Part shown: piece by piece, positions 33,568 through 42,105 of the stretch | Layout of the letters: each line of letters begins with the position of its first letter | How positions within the stretch are numbered: position 1 is the stretch's first letter | DNA from: Bordetella petrii | GTDB taxonomy: Bacteria > Pseudomonadota > Gammaproteobacteria > Burkholderiales > Burkholderiaceae_B | Reading direction: 5' to 3' | Length of the DNA: 64,000 nt | Assembly: GCF_017356245.1 (NCBI RefSeq) | Contig: NZ_JAFMZZ010000001.1 | Location: forward strand, 3,112,745-3,176,744 | The notes under the pieces: generated by a model | Databases searched by the model: none | Told to the model about the DNA's origin: nothing | What the model saw: the letters and a program-made list of their open reading frames with translations, nothing else | Position numbers and translations under genes: made by a program

Positions 33568-35246
33568 GCGACCACACACCCGACCGCCACGACGCGACGC
33601 GCAGCATACGCGCTCCGCGCGGCAATACCTTGAGCTGCAAGAACTGGCTGATCGAGGCCGCCTACCGCATGATCCAGAACAACCTGGACCCTGAAGTGGC
33701 CGAGCATCCCCACGAACTGGTGGTGTACGGCGGCATCGGCCGCGCCGCGCGCAACTGGCCTGCCTACGACAAGATCCTGCAGGTGCTGCGCCGGCTCGAA
33801 CCCGACGAAACCCTGCTGATCCAGTCCGGCAAGCCGGTGGGCGTGTTCAAAACGCACGCCGACGCCCCCCGCGTGCTGCTGGCCAACTCGAACCTGGTGC
33901 CGCACTGGGCCACCTGGGAACACTTCCACGAGCTCGACCGCAAGGGCCTCATGATGTATGGCCAGATGACGGCCGGCAGCTGGATCTACATCGGTTCGCA
34001 AGGCATCGTGCAAGGTACGTACGAAACTTTCTATGCCGTGGCCAACCAGCATTTCGGGGGCGATCCCAAGGGGCGCTGGATCCTCACCGCGGGGCTGGGC
34101 GGCATGGGCGGCGCGCAGCCGCTTGCCGCCACCATGGCCGGCTTCAGCATGATCGCCGTGGAATGCGACGAGTCGCGCATCGATTTCCGGCTGCGCACGC
34201 GCTATATCGACGTCAAGGCCACCTCGCTGGACGAGGCGCTGGCCATCATTGACAAGGCGCGCGCCGAACAGCGCGCCGTATCGGTGGGCCTGCTGGGCAA
34301 CGCCGCCGACGTGGTGCCCGAGATGGTCCGCCGCGGCATTACGCCCGACTGCGTTACCGACCAGACCTCGGCGCACGATCCCTTGAACGGCTATCTGCCG
34401 CAAGGTTGGACCGTGCAAGCCTGGCGCGACAAGCGCCAAAGCGATCCCGCGGCCGTGGTGGCCGCGGCCAAGCAATCCATGGCCGCCCATGTGCGCGCCA
34501 TGCTCGAACTGAAGCAGCGCGGCGCGGCCACGCTGGACTACGGCAACAACATCCGGCAGGTTGCGCTGGAAGAAGGCGTTGCCAACGCCTTCGATTTCCC
34601 CGGTTTCGTGCCGGCCTATATACGGCCGTTGTTCTGCGAAGGCATCGGCCCGTTCCGCTGGGCGGCGCTGTCGGGCGATCCGCAAGACATCTACAAGACC
34701 GATGCCAAGGTCAAGGAACTGATACCCGGCGACAAGCACTTGCACAACTGGCTCGACATGGCGCGCGAACGCATCGCCTTCCAGGGGCTGCCGGCGCGCA
34801 TCTGCTGGGTGGGCGTGCGCGACCGCGCGCGGCTGGCGCTGGCCTTCAACGAAATGGTGCGCACCGGCGAACTGAGCGCGCCCATCGTCATCGGCCGCGA
34901 CCATCTCGATTCGGGCTCGGTGGCCAGCCCCAACCGCGAAACCGAGTCCATGCGCGACGGCTCGGACGCGGTGTCCGACTGGCCGCTGCTGAACGCGCTG
35001 CTCAACACTGCCGGCGGCGCGACCTGGGTATCGCTGCATCACGGCGGCGGCGTGGGCATGGGCTTCTCGCAGCACGCCGGGGTCGTCATCGTCTGCGATG
35101 GCAGCCCCGAAGCCGACCGTCGCCTGGCGCGCGTGCTGCACAACGATCCGGCCAGCGGCGTGATGCGGCACGCCGATGCCGGCTATGACATCGCCATCGA
35201 CTGCGCCCGGGCCGTCGGGCTGGACCTGCCCATGCTCGACCGGTAG
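33564..35246 (+). CDS. hutU: Urocanate hydratase family (urocanase or thiourocanate hydratase)
   Basis: A 560-residue cytoplasmic enzyme that adds water to (thio)urocanate using tightly bound NAD+. Blocks seen in order: [77 protein letters not shown] for [22 protein letters not shown] and ICWVGVRDR with the conserved Cys. Length and motifs match canonical urocanases. No hutI, hutF or hutG is present and the neighbouring lyase is not a normal HutH. The substrate may therefore be urocanate made from hercynine, or thiourocanate made from ergothioneine. The start is coupled to hutC by ATGA. Confidence 0.93.
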   Translation: MSDHTPDRHDATRSIRAPRGNTLSCKNWLIEAAYRMIQNNLDPEVAEHPHELVVYGGIGRAARNWPAYDKILQVLRRLEPDETLLIQSGKPVGVFKTHADAPRVLLANSNLVPHWATWEHFHELDRKGLMMYGQMTAGSWIYIGSQGIVQGTYETFYAVANQHFGGDPKGRWILTAGLGGMGGAQPLAATMAGFSMIAVECDESRIDFRLRTRYIDVKATSLDEALAIIDKARAEQRAVSVGLLGNAADVVPEMVRRGITPDCVTDQTSAHDPLNGYLPQGWTVQAWRDKRQSDPAAVVAAAKQSMAAHVRAMLELKQRGAATLDYGNNIRQVALEEGVANAFDFPGFVPAYIRPLFCEGIGPFRWAALSGDPQDIYKTDAKVKELIPGDKHLHNWLDMARERIAFQGLPARICWVGVRDRARLALAFNEMVRTGELSAPIVIGRDHLDSGSVASPNRETESMRDGSDAVSDWPLLNALLNTAGGATWVSLHHGGGVGMGFSQHAGVVIVCDGSPEADRRLARVLHNDPASGVMRHADAGYDIAIDCARAVGLDLPMLDR

Positions 35247-35291
35247 GCAGCCGGGCGTCCGTTCCTCTTCCTTCACGTTCCAGGAGTTGCA

Positions 35292-37076
35292 ATGCGCCAC
35301 CCCCTATGGTCCACGGACCGCGCTTTACCGGCTCTGCCCCTGCCATGGCGGCGCCAGGCCGGCGCGGCCGGCATCGCACTGGCCTGCATGGCCGGCGTCC
35401 TGCTGGCCCCCCTTGCCCATGCGGACGGGGCCGCCCGCGCGGCGGTCCAGCCGGCCGCCGCCGACCGCGCGCCGGTCCGGCAGCAAGCCCTGGCGCTGGA
35501 CGGCAAGTCGCTCACGGCGGCGCAGGTGGTCGAGGTCGCGCGCCACGGCCGGCCGGTGGCGCCCACCGATGCGGCCTGGCGGCAAGTGGACCGCTCGCAC
35601 GAATTGCTGCTGGCGTACGCACGCCTGGGCCGCCCGGTCTACGGATTGAACCGCGGTGTCGGGCAGAACAAAGACCAGACAATTTTCTCTGGCGATGCCA
35701 TCTCGGACGAGGCGCGCGCGCTGTCCGAGGCATTCAATCATCGCATGCTGCTGTCCCATACCGTTGCCTTTGGCGAACCGGCTCCCGCCGACGTGGTGCG
35801 CGCCGCGATGGTGGTGCGCCTGAACACGGCGTTATTCGGCGGCACCGGAATGAGCCCTGCCCTGGTTCGCCAGTACGCGGCGTTCCTGAACAAGGGATTG
35901 ACGCCTGTGGTGCTGGGCCAGGGCTCGGTTGGCGAGGCCGACATCGGCATCCTGCCGCAGATCGGCCTGGCCATGATGGGCGAGGGCCAGATCGAAGTCG
36001 ACGGCCGGCGCATGCCGGCGGCCGACGCCATGCGCGATGCCGGCATCGAACCGGTCAAGCCATATGCCAAGGACTCATTATCCCTGCTCAGTTCCAACGC
36101 TTATGGCGCGGCGCTGGCCATCCTGGCCGCGCACGACGCCGAAACGCTGCTGGACCGCGCCGACGGGATCGCCGCCCTTGCGCTCGAGGGCTTGAACGGC
36201 AATATTGCCCCGCTGCTGCCGGCCGTGCAGGCGCACCGTCCCTATATAGGCCAACAGCAAACCGCCCGCCGCATTCTCGGCATGCTGGAAGGCAGCGCGC
36301 TGTGGCAGGCCGATGACAAGCGGCCGCTGCAGGACCCTCTCAGTTTCCGCACGGTCAGCCAGGTGCATGGTGCGGCGCGCGATGCGCTGCGGGTGCTGAA
36401 CGCGCAACTGCTCATCCAGATCAACAGCTCGGACGACAACCCCACAGTGGTGCTGGATGCCACGCCTCCGGCCGGCGTTACCCCGCAAGAAACCCGCTAC
36501 TTCGTCACCCAGGGCGATGTGCGCGGCGCCATCGTGCCCAGCGCCGGTTTCGACCCCACTGCGTGGGTCGTGCCGCTGGAATCCGTGGGGGTGGCGTTGT
36601 CACATGTCGCGCAGTCGTCGGCGCAGCGCGTGCTGCGCCTGGGCGACCCCACCTTCACGCAGCTGTCGCGCTTCCTGTCGCCCGATGGCAAGACCCTGGC
36701 CTACACCACCATCCAGAAACCCGTATCCGCGCTGGCCACCGAAATCCGCGCCCTGTCGCACCCGGTGTCGTCGGATGCGCTGGTCGTGGCCGGCCACATC
36801 GAAGATGTGGCCACCAACGCGCCACTGGTGGCGCAGCGCGTCCGGCAGCAAGTGCTGCGGCTGCGGACGCTGCTGGGCATCGAATTGATCCACGCGGCGC
36901 AAGCCGTGGACCTGCGCACCCGCGCCGATCCGCAACGCCCCATCGGCAAGGGCACCGGCGCCCTGCTCGGCGCCTTTCGCGAACAGGTAGCGTTTCTGTC
37001 GCAAGACCGGCGGCTGGCCGACGACATCGCGCGCGCCGACCGCTTTCTTCAAAGACCCGGCGACATCGCGCAATAA
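35292..37076 (+). CDS. Exported ammonia-lyase-fold enzyme lacking the MIO triad (candidate ergothionase-type trimethylamine lyase)
   Basis: A 594-residue member of the histidine/phenylalanine ammonia-lyase superfamily. Family blocks remain: RPVYGLNRGVG (Y117), GMSP-R, VLGQGSVG (208-214), LQDPLSFRTVSQVHG (346-360), INSSDDNP and HPVSSDALVVAGHIEDVATN. At the cofactor site the usual Ala-Ser-Gly after GSVG is replaced by Glu-Ala-Asp (215-217), so the MIO electrophile cannot form. Enzymes without MIO need a better leaving group; ergothionases, which release trimethylamine, are the known case. Residues 1-44 form a signal peptide (two Arg, hydrophobic core, cleavage after AHA), so the enzyme acts in the periplasm. 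AGGAG precedes the ATG. It sits between a urocanase and a Bug protein. Confidence 0.8.
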   Translation: MRHPLWSTDRALPALPLPWRRQAGAAGIALACMAGVLLAPLAHADGAARAAVQPAAADRAPVRQQALALDGKSLTAAQVVEVARHGRPVAPTDAAWRQVDRSHELLLAYARLGRPVYGLNRGVGQNKDQTIFSGDAISDEARALSEAFNHRMLLSHTVAFGEPAPADVVRAAMVVRLNTALFGGTGMSPALVRQYAAFLNKGLTPVVLGQGSVGEADIGILPQIGLAMMGEGQIEVDGRRMPAADAMRDAGIEPVKPYAKDSLSLLSSNAYGAALAILAAHDAETLLDRADGIAALALEGLNGNIAPLLPAVQAHRPYIGQQQTARRILGMLEGSALWQADDKRPLQDPLSFRTVSQVHGAARDALRVLNAQLLIQINSSDDNPTVVLDATPPAGVTPQETRYFVTQGDVRGAIVPSAGFDPTAWVVPLESVGVALSHVAQSSAQRVLRLGDPTFTQLSRFLSPDGKTLAYTTIQKPVSALATEIRALSHPVSSDALVVAGHIEDVATNAPLVAQRVRQQVLRLRTLLGIELIHAAQAVDLRTRADPQRPIGKGTGALLGAFREQVAFLSQDRRLADDIARADRFLQRPGDIAQ

Positions 37077-37118
37077 GCGCCGGACCGACACCGCAGTGAG
37101 ACCTGCATAGGGGAAATC

Positions 37119-38105
37119 ATGAACACGTCTCTCGCCATCCGCATGACCGGCGCCCTCCTGGCTGGCGCCTTGCTTACCTCGCCGGCGCTCGCCGCCGAAG
37201 ACCAGTATCCCAACCGGCCCGTCACCATCATCGTGCCGTTCGGCGCGGGCGGCATCGCCGATGCCCTGCCGCGCATCGTCGGGCAGCAACTCAGCACCAA
37301 GTGGGGCGTGCCCGTCGTCGTCGAGAACAAGGTGGGCGCTTCCGGCAACATCGGCATGGATTACGTGGCCCGCGCCAAGCCCGACGGCTACACGCTGGCG
37401 CTGGCGCCGGCCGGCAACCTGACTGTCAATCCGCTGCTCTACACCAACCTGCCCTTCGACACGGCCAAGGACTTCGCCCCCGTGACGATGCTTGCCACCT
37501 CGCCCAATGTCCTGGTGGTCAATGACCGGGTGCCGGCCAAAAGCTTCAAGGAACTGGTGGATTACGCCCGCCAGAACCCCGACAAACTCAACTACTCGTC
37601 GCCCGGGCCGGGCAGCGGCGCCCACCTGGCGGGCGAGCTGCTCAACCAGTCGGCCGGCATCGTGATCCGGCACATCCCGTACAACGCCATGGCCGCCGCG
37701 GTCAATGACGTGGTGGCGGGCAACGTGGACATGATGTTCGCGGGCATTTCCACGGTATTGCCGCAGATCCAGGCCGGCAAGCTGCGGGCACTGGCGGTGG
37801 CCGGCCCCGCACGCCTGCCGCAACTGAAAAACGTGCCCACCGTCGCGGAAAGCGGCTACCCCGGCTTTGACGTGACCTCGTGGTACGGCATCGTCGCCCC
37901 GGCCCAGGTTCCGCCGGCCATTCTCGACAAACTGCAGGCCGACATCGCCGAGGCCGTGCAGCAAGCCTCCGTGCGCCAGAAATTCGCCGGGCTGGGCGTG
38001 GCCCCCTCCGGCTCGAGCCGCGCGGACTTCGCCCGCACGATCCAGGACGAGACCCGCAAGTGGGCCGCCATCGTGAAGCAAGCCGGCATCCAGCCCATTC
38101 AGTAA
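37119..38105 (+). CDS. Bug/TctC-family periplasmic solute-binding protein
   Basis: A 328-residue secreted protein. The signal peptide (about 1-24) ends SPALAA; the mature part has YPNRPVTIIVPFGAGGIADALPR, VVENKVGASGNIGMDYVA and YSSPGPGSGAHLAGELL. It is placed 42 bases after the exported lyase. A reasonable role is to bind the carboxylate released in the periplasm by that lyase and hand it to a tripartite carboxylate transporter whose membrane parts are encoded elsewhere. This link is inferred from order only. Confidence 0.92.
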   Translation: MNTSLAIRMTGALLAGALLTSPALAAEDQYPNRPVTIIVPFGAGGIADALPRIVGQQLSTKWGVPVVVENKVGASGNIGMDYVARAKPDGYTLALAPAGNLTVNPLLYTNLPFDTAKDFAPVTMLATSPNVLVVNDRVPAKSFKELVDYARQNPDKLNYSSPGPGSGAHLAGELLNQSAGIVIRHIPYNAMAAAVNDVVAGNVDMMFAGISTVLPQIQAGKLRALAVAGPARLPQLKNVPTVAESGYPGFDVTSWYGIVAPAQVPPAILDKLQADIAEAVQQASVRQKFAGLGVAPSGSSRADFARTIQDETRKWAAIVKQAGIQPIQ

Positions 38106-38118
38106 CCAAGGAGACACC

Positions 38119-39123
38119 ATGCAATCCATCGACATCACCTACCTGAACGGGCCGGACGTGCGCGCGCTGGCACTCACCGACGCCGAGATCCTGGCCGCCG
38201 TGGAAAGCGCCCTGGACGCCCAGGGGCGCGGGCAGACCGTCATCGAACCGCGCATGCACCTGGTGCCGGAGTCCTCCGCCAAGGGGCATTTCAATGTGCT
38301 GCGCGGCTATGTCGCGCCGTTGCACGTTGCGGGCGTCAAGGTCGTCAGCGACTTCGTGGACAACTACAAGGTCGACCTGCCGTCGGAAATGGCGCTGCTC
38401 AATCTGTTCGATCCCGTCAACGGCAAACCCCTGGCCGTGATCGACGCGACCGCCATCACCGACATGCGCACCGGCGCGGTCACCGCCCTGGGCGCCAAGC
38501 ACCTGGCCCGCAAGAACAGCAAGGTGCTGGGCCACATCGGCTCGCGCGGCACCTCGTACTGGAACGTGCGGCTGCTGGACAGCCTGTTCGACTTCGATGA
38601 AATCCGCGTGCATTCCCGCCGCCCTGAAAGCCAGCAGGCCTTTGGCGAACGTCTTTCGCGGGACCTGAACAAGACAGTCAAGGTCGTGAATGACTGGGAA
38701 TCGTGCGTGCGCGGCGCCGACATTGTCGTCGAAGCCTCGCGCCTGCCCGAACCGACCCCGCTGCTCAAGACCGAATGGATCAAGCCCGGCGCGCTGGTCA
38801 TGCCCTACGGCACGATGAGCGCTGTGGAACTGAGCCTGACCGACATCATGAGCAAGGTCGTGGTCGACGACTGGGGCCAGTGCCGCAAGGGGTTGCCGTA
38901 CGGATCGCTGCGCGCCCACGTCGACAGCGACCGCATCACCCAGGAAAACCTGCACGCCGAGATCGGCCAGATCGTGGCCGGCCTGAAGCCCGGCCGCGAG
39001 CGCGACGACGAGACCATTCTCTTCTGGCATCGCGGCCTGTCCACCACCGATATCGCGCTGGGCCATGCCATGCTCCAGAAGGCCGGCAAGATGGGCCTGG
39101 GCCAAACGCTGAAGTTCGCCTAG
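38119..39123 (+). CDS. Ornithine cyclodeaminase / mu-crystallin family protein
   Basis: A 334-residue NAD(P)-binding protein. The family motif DMRTGAVTALGAKHLAR (about 115-131) and the Rossmann turn after KVLGHIG are seen, but the turn reads GSRGTSYWN rather than the usual GAGVQAR, and the catalytic-type Asp is in VVVDDWGQC. Known members deaminate ornithine, reduce cyclic imines or act as amino acid dehydrogenases. AAGGAG precedes the start. It lies 13 bases after the Bug gene in the operon with the lyase and urocanase; how it fits the pathway is unclear. Confidence 0.88.
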   Translation: MQSIDITYLNGPDVRALALTDAEILAAVESALDAQGRGQTVIEPRMHLVPESSAKGHFNVLRGYVAPLHVAGVKVVSDFVDNYKVDLPSEMALLNLFDPVNGKPLAVIDATAITDMRTGAVTALGAKHLARKNSKVLGHIGSRGTSYWNVRLLDSLFDFDEIRVHSRRPESQQAFGERLSRDLNKTVKVVNDWESCVRGADIVVEASRLPEPTPLLKTEWIKPGALVMPYGTMSAVELSLTDIMSKVVVDDWGQCRKGLPYGSLRAHVDSDRITQENLHAEIGQIVAGLKPGRERDDETILFWHRGLSTTDIALGHAMLQKAGKMGLGQTLKFA

Positions 39124-39132
39124 GCACGCATC

Positions 39133-39951
39133 ATGGCGCTGATCGCCTCGACCCGCATGTACGACGTGGCGCCCGCCGCCCGGGCCGCCTGGCACGCGCT
39201 GCTGCACGCCGCGCACCAGCGCGCCGGCCTGCAGGTGCAATTCGTCGAGCACGCGTGGCCCACCCCCATCGGCGAACTCTGGGACCGGCCCGGCTTGTGC
39301 GGCGCCTTCATGTGCGGCTGGCCCTATGCGCTGGCCGTGCGGGCGGGGCGCGACTACACCGCCCTGGCCGGCGTCGTGCCCGACTGGCCCCACTACCAGG
39401 GCCAGCCCCGTTATCGCAGCGAATTCCTGGTTCGCGCCGACAGCCCCTGGCGCACGCTGGCCGACACCGCCGGCAGCCGCTACGGCTGGATGGTGCAAGA
39501 TTCGCAATCCGGCTGGAACGCGCCGCGCGCGGCGCTGGCCAAGGTCGTGAGCGGGCACGGCGCATGGTTCAGCGATTCCAGGGGGCCTTACGGCAATCCG
39601 CGCGGCCTGCTGCGGGCCCTGGCCGGCGGCGAAATCGACCTGACCGCCGTGGACGGCTGGTATCTGGACTTGCTGCGCGTCCATGACCGCGACGCGCTGG
39701 CCGGGCTGCGCACCCTGGCTTATACGCCCTGGACGCCCAACCCGTTGCTGGTGGCGGGCCCTGGCGTCGACGCCGCCTGCGCCGCCCGCCTGGCGCAGGC
39801 GCTGCTCGGCCTGCAAGACGACCCCGGCGGCGCGCAACTGCTGCGCAACGCCCGCGTCGCCCGTTTCGTGCGGCCCGAGCCTGGCCGTTACGCGCAACTG
39901 ATCGGCATGGCGCACGAGGCCGAGGCGTGCGGCTACCGCGACATCCGCTGA
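39133..39951 (+). CDS. PhnD-like periplasmic-binding-fold protein without signal peptide
   Basis: A 272-residue protein of the phosphate/phosphonate-binding (PhnD-like) fold: IASTRMYDVAPAARAAWHAL, the middle GAFMCGWPYALA, YRSEFLVRADSPWRTLAD and GEIDLTAVDGWYLDLL match. It begins directly with the first strand of the fold and has no signal peptide or hydrophobic leader, so it should be cytoplasmic. The first start codon is 9 bases after the previous stop, and no upstream in-frame extension exists. It may be a ligand sensor or an enzyme derived from a binding protein, as with THI5-type proteins. Last gene of the operon, convergent with the regulator at 39955. Confidence 0.75.
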   Translation: MALIASTRMYDVAPAARAAWHALLHAAHQRAGLQVQFVEHAWPTPIGELWDRPGLCGAFMCGWPYALAVRAGRDYTALAGVVPDWPHYQGQPRYRSEFLVRADSPWRTLADTAGSRYGWMVQDSQSGWNAPRAALAKVVSGHGAWFSDSRGPYGNPRGLLRALAGGEIDLTAVDGWYLDLLRVHDRDALAGLRTLAYTPWTPNPLLVAGPGVDAACAARLAQALLGLQDDPGGAQLLRNARVARFVRPEPGRYAQLIGMAHEAEACGYRDIR

Positions 39952-39954
39952 TAC

Positions 39955-41970
39955 CTACCGGGCCCCGGCGTCGGCAGGCGGGATACTGGCCACCCCGATG
40001 CTCCACAACCGCAAGGCGACATGGATCTCCAGGGCGCGCCGGGCATCGCCCCAATGGCCGATCAGCGCCTCGGCGCTCGCCAGCCGCTGCCGCGCCGTGT
40101 TCACATGAATGCCCAGCCGCTGCGCGGTGACCGAGGCGTTCTGGTGGTTGTCGAAGTACGCCAGCAGGGTGGCCGCCAGGTCTGATCCGCGCTTGCGGTC
40201 ATGAGCCACCACGGCGCCGATCGCCGCATCCAGGAACAGGTTCAGGCTGGCGCGGTCCTGGGTTTCGAACAGCGCGGAATACAGCGCCATTTCGTTCTGG
40301 CCGACTATGCGCCCGTGCATGCCCAGCCGCCCCACCACGGGCAGCGCGCGGCGCAGCGATGCGTACAGGCCCGGCATTTCCGCCGCGCTGTGCACGGGAC
40401 GCGACAGCACGCCCCGGTATGCGCCGCCCAGCTCGCGGCGGGCAAAATCGCCGAAGGCCTCCAGCAATTGCTGGGCGCGGGTCGCGCCGCACACGAAGGC
40501 CAGCACGCCGTCCACCTCGTCCAGCACCAGTTCCGGCCAGGCGAACAGCGCGCGCAGGCGCCGCGCCAGGAACGCCGGCCCCGGCTGGTCCGGCTCGACC
40601 AGCATCAGCGACATGGGCTGGGCAATGTCCAGCCCGAAGCGCTCCGCGCGATCGCGCGCCAGCGCGGGCTCGCCCTGCCGGGGCGAGATCAGCGACTGCA
40701 GGAACTCGGAAATATCGCGGCTTCTGTTCGCTTCCATGCGCTCTTGCGAAAGCAGCACGATGCCGATCACGCTGGAACTTCTTTCGAAGGTGCGGATCGA
40801 GATGTCGCGCATGTCTTCATGCCGGAACAGCAGCACCGAGCCCAGCACGCCGCCGCCGCCCATCACCGCCGTGGCGCGGCACAGTTCGCCGCCGCTGGCG
40901 TAGGCGATGGTCGAGCGGCCGGCCCGCCGGCTGTCGCCCAGGGCCTGCGTCAGCGCCGCGCTGTGGGGGCCGTGCGGCGCGTAGGCGTCGGCCGCGCCGC
41001 CGCTGTAGCCCGTTGCGGCGCCCCGCCCCACCACATGGTGCATCTCGTCCAGCACCAGGATGCTGCCCTGCAGCAGCTGCGCAATCGACTGGCACAGCTC
41101 GCCCAGCGACGCCCCCCGGGCCAGCAGCAGGGTCAGGCGTTCGTGGGCCTCTACCGCGCTTTGCACATCGCGCGCATGCTGCTCGAGCTCGGCGCGCGCG
41201 TGGTCGGCCTTTTCCAGGGCCGCCTGTGCGTCGGCGAAGGCCTGGGCATTGTTGATCGCCACCGCCGCGTGCGTGGCCAGCGTGCACAAGATGGATATGT
41301 TCAGCGCCGTATGGGTGCGATGGTAGCGGTCGGCCACGAACAGCAGGCCGATCACGGTGTCGTCCCAGATCAGGGGCGCGCCCACCAGCGCCGCCACCCC
41401 TTCGTCGCGGAAGATGTCGTCCAGCTCGGGATCGTGGATAAAGCGGTTGTCGTGCAGGTAGTCCGGCGTAGAAAACGGCAGGCGGGTCGACATCACGACC
41501 CCGGCCACGCCGCGCTTGCGTTGCGCCGTCATCCTGCCGGTGCGCTCGACGATGGCGCCTTCGGCCACCACCACCCTGAACTCGCTGCCATCGGCGTCGT
41601 AGATGGTCAGCCAGCACAGGTGCGCGCGCAGCAGGTCGCGGGCGCGGGTGACGATGGCCTTCAGCAGCTCGGACAAGTCCAGGCGGCCGGCCAGGTCCTG
41701 CGCCGACTCGATCACCGCCAGCATGCCGCGTTCGCGCTGCTCGTGCTGTTCAAGGCGGTTGCGCAGGGCCATGGCCATGCGCGCCAGCTCGACCAGGCCG
41801 TTCTTGTGCGCCAGGCCGTCGGGCAAGGCTTCCAGGTCGGCCAGCCGCGCCGCGAAATCGCCGATGGGCGCATTGCCGTGCAGCAGGCCCACCAGGTCGG
41901 CGGCAACCGTTTCAGCGTCCGGGCCGGCCACGCCGGCGGGGTGTTTCTTGCGTGCGGAAGAAAGCGGCAT
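39955..41970 (-). CDS. GAF-domain regulator with PucR-type C-terminal helix-turn-helix
   Basis: A 671-residue regulator. After a helical N-terminus it has a GAF domain (about 100-260: LLRAHLCWLTIYDADGSEFRV in pieces, VGAPLIWDDTVIGLLFVADR, CTLATHAAVAINNAQ), a coiled-coil segment, a second sensory region and a C-terminal PucR/CdaR-like HTH (about 600-655: LLAYFDNHQNASVTAQRLGI then HVNTARQRL). Such proteins activate catabolic operons in response to substrate. The start at 41970 is preferred to one 33 codons upstream because the longer form would cover the 42053-42073 palindrome. It is divergent from the SDR/ABC/BKACE operon, which it likely controls. Confidence 0.87.
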   Translation of the reverse strand: MPLSSARKKHPAGVAGPDAETVAADLVGLLHGNAPIGDFAARLADLEALPDGLAHKNGLVELARMAMALRNRLEQHEQRERGMLAVIESAQDLAGRLDLSELLKAIVTRARDLLRAHLCWLTIYDADGSEFRVVVAEGAIVERTGRMTAQRKRGVAGVVMSTRLPFSTPDYLHDNRFIHDPELDDIFRDEGVAALVGAPLIWDDTVIGLLFVADRYHRTHTALNISILCTLATHAAVAINNAQAFADAQAALEKADHARAELEQHARDVQSAVEAHERLTLLLARGASLGELCQSIAQLLQGSILVLDEMHHVVGRGAATGYSGGAADAYAPHGPHSAALTQALGDSRRAGRSTIAYASGGELCRATAVMGGGGVLGSVLLFRHEDMRDISIRTFERSSSVIGIVLLSQERMEANRSRDISEFLQSLISPRQGEPALARDRAERFGLDIAQPMSLMLVEPDQPGPAFLARRLRALFAWPELVLDEVDGVLAFVCGATRAQQLLEAFGDFARRELGGAYRGVLSRPVHSAAEMPGLYASLRRALPVVGRLGMHGRIVGQNEMALYSALFETQDRASLNLFLDAAIGAVVAHDRKRGSDLAATLLAYFDNHQNASVTAQRLGIHVNTARQRLASAEALIGHWGDARRALEIHVALRLWSIGVASIPPADAGAR

Positions 41971-42052
41971 GAGATTTCCGGCAGCGGCCAGGCCAGGTTG
42001 CGGGCAGGCGCAGGGCCAGCACAGTGCGAACATCATATCAACAAGGGCTAGC

Positions 42053-42073
42053 CTATGTGCACATTGCACATAG
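42053..42073. promoter_or_regulatory. Perfect 9-bp-arm palindrome in the divergent promoter region
   Basis: CTATGTGCA (42053-42061) and TGCACATAG (42065-42073) flank a 3-base centre CAT, giving a 21-bp perfect inverted repeat. It lies between the GAF/PucR-type regulator (start 41970) and the SDR gene (start 42106). It is the best candidate operator for that regulator. It also argues that both genes use the inner start codons. Confidence 0.6.
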
Positions 42074-42105
42074 ATTTAGCCGCCCCGGTCCGTGACACTC
42101 TCGGT

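Noticed and set aside
35292..37076. Plain annotation as histidine ammonia-lyase (hutH)
   Set aside because: The MIO-forming Ala-Ser-Gly is absent and there is a signal peptide, so the name would imply chemistry that the sequence does not support.
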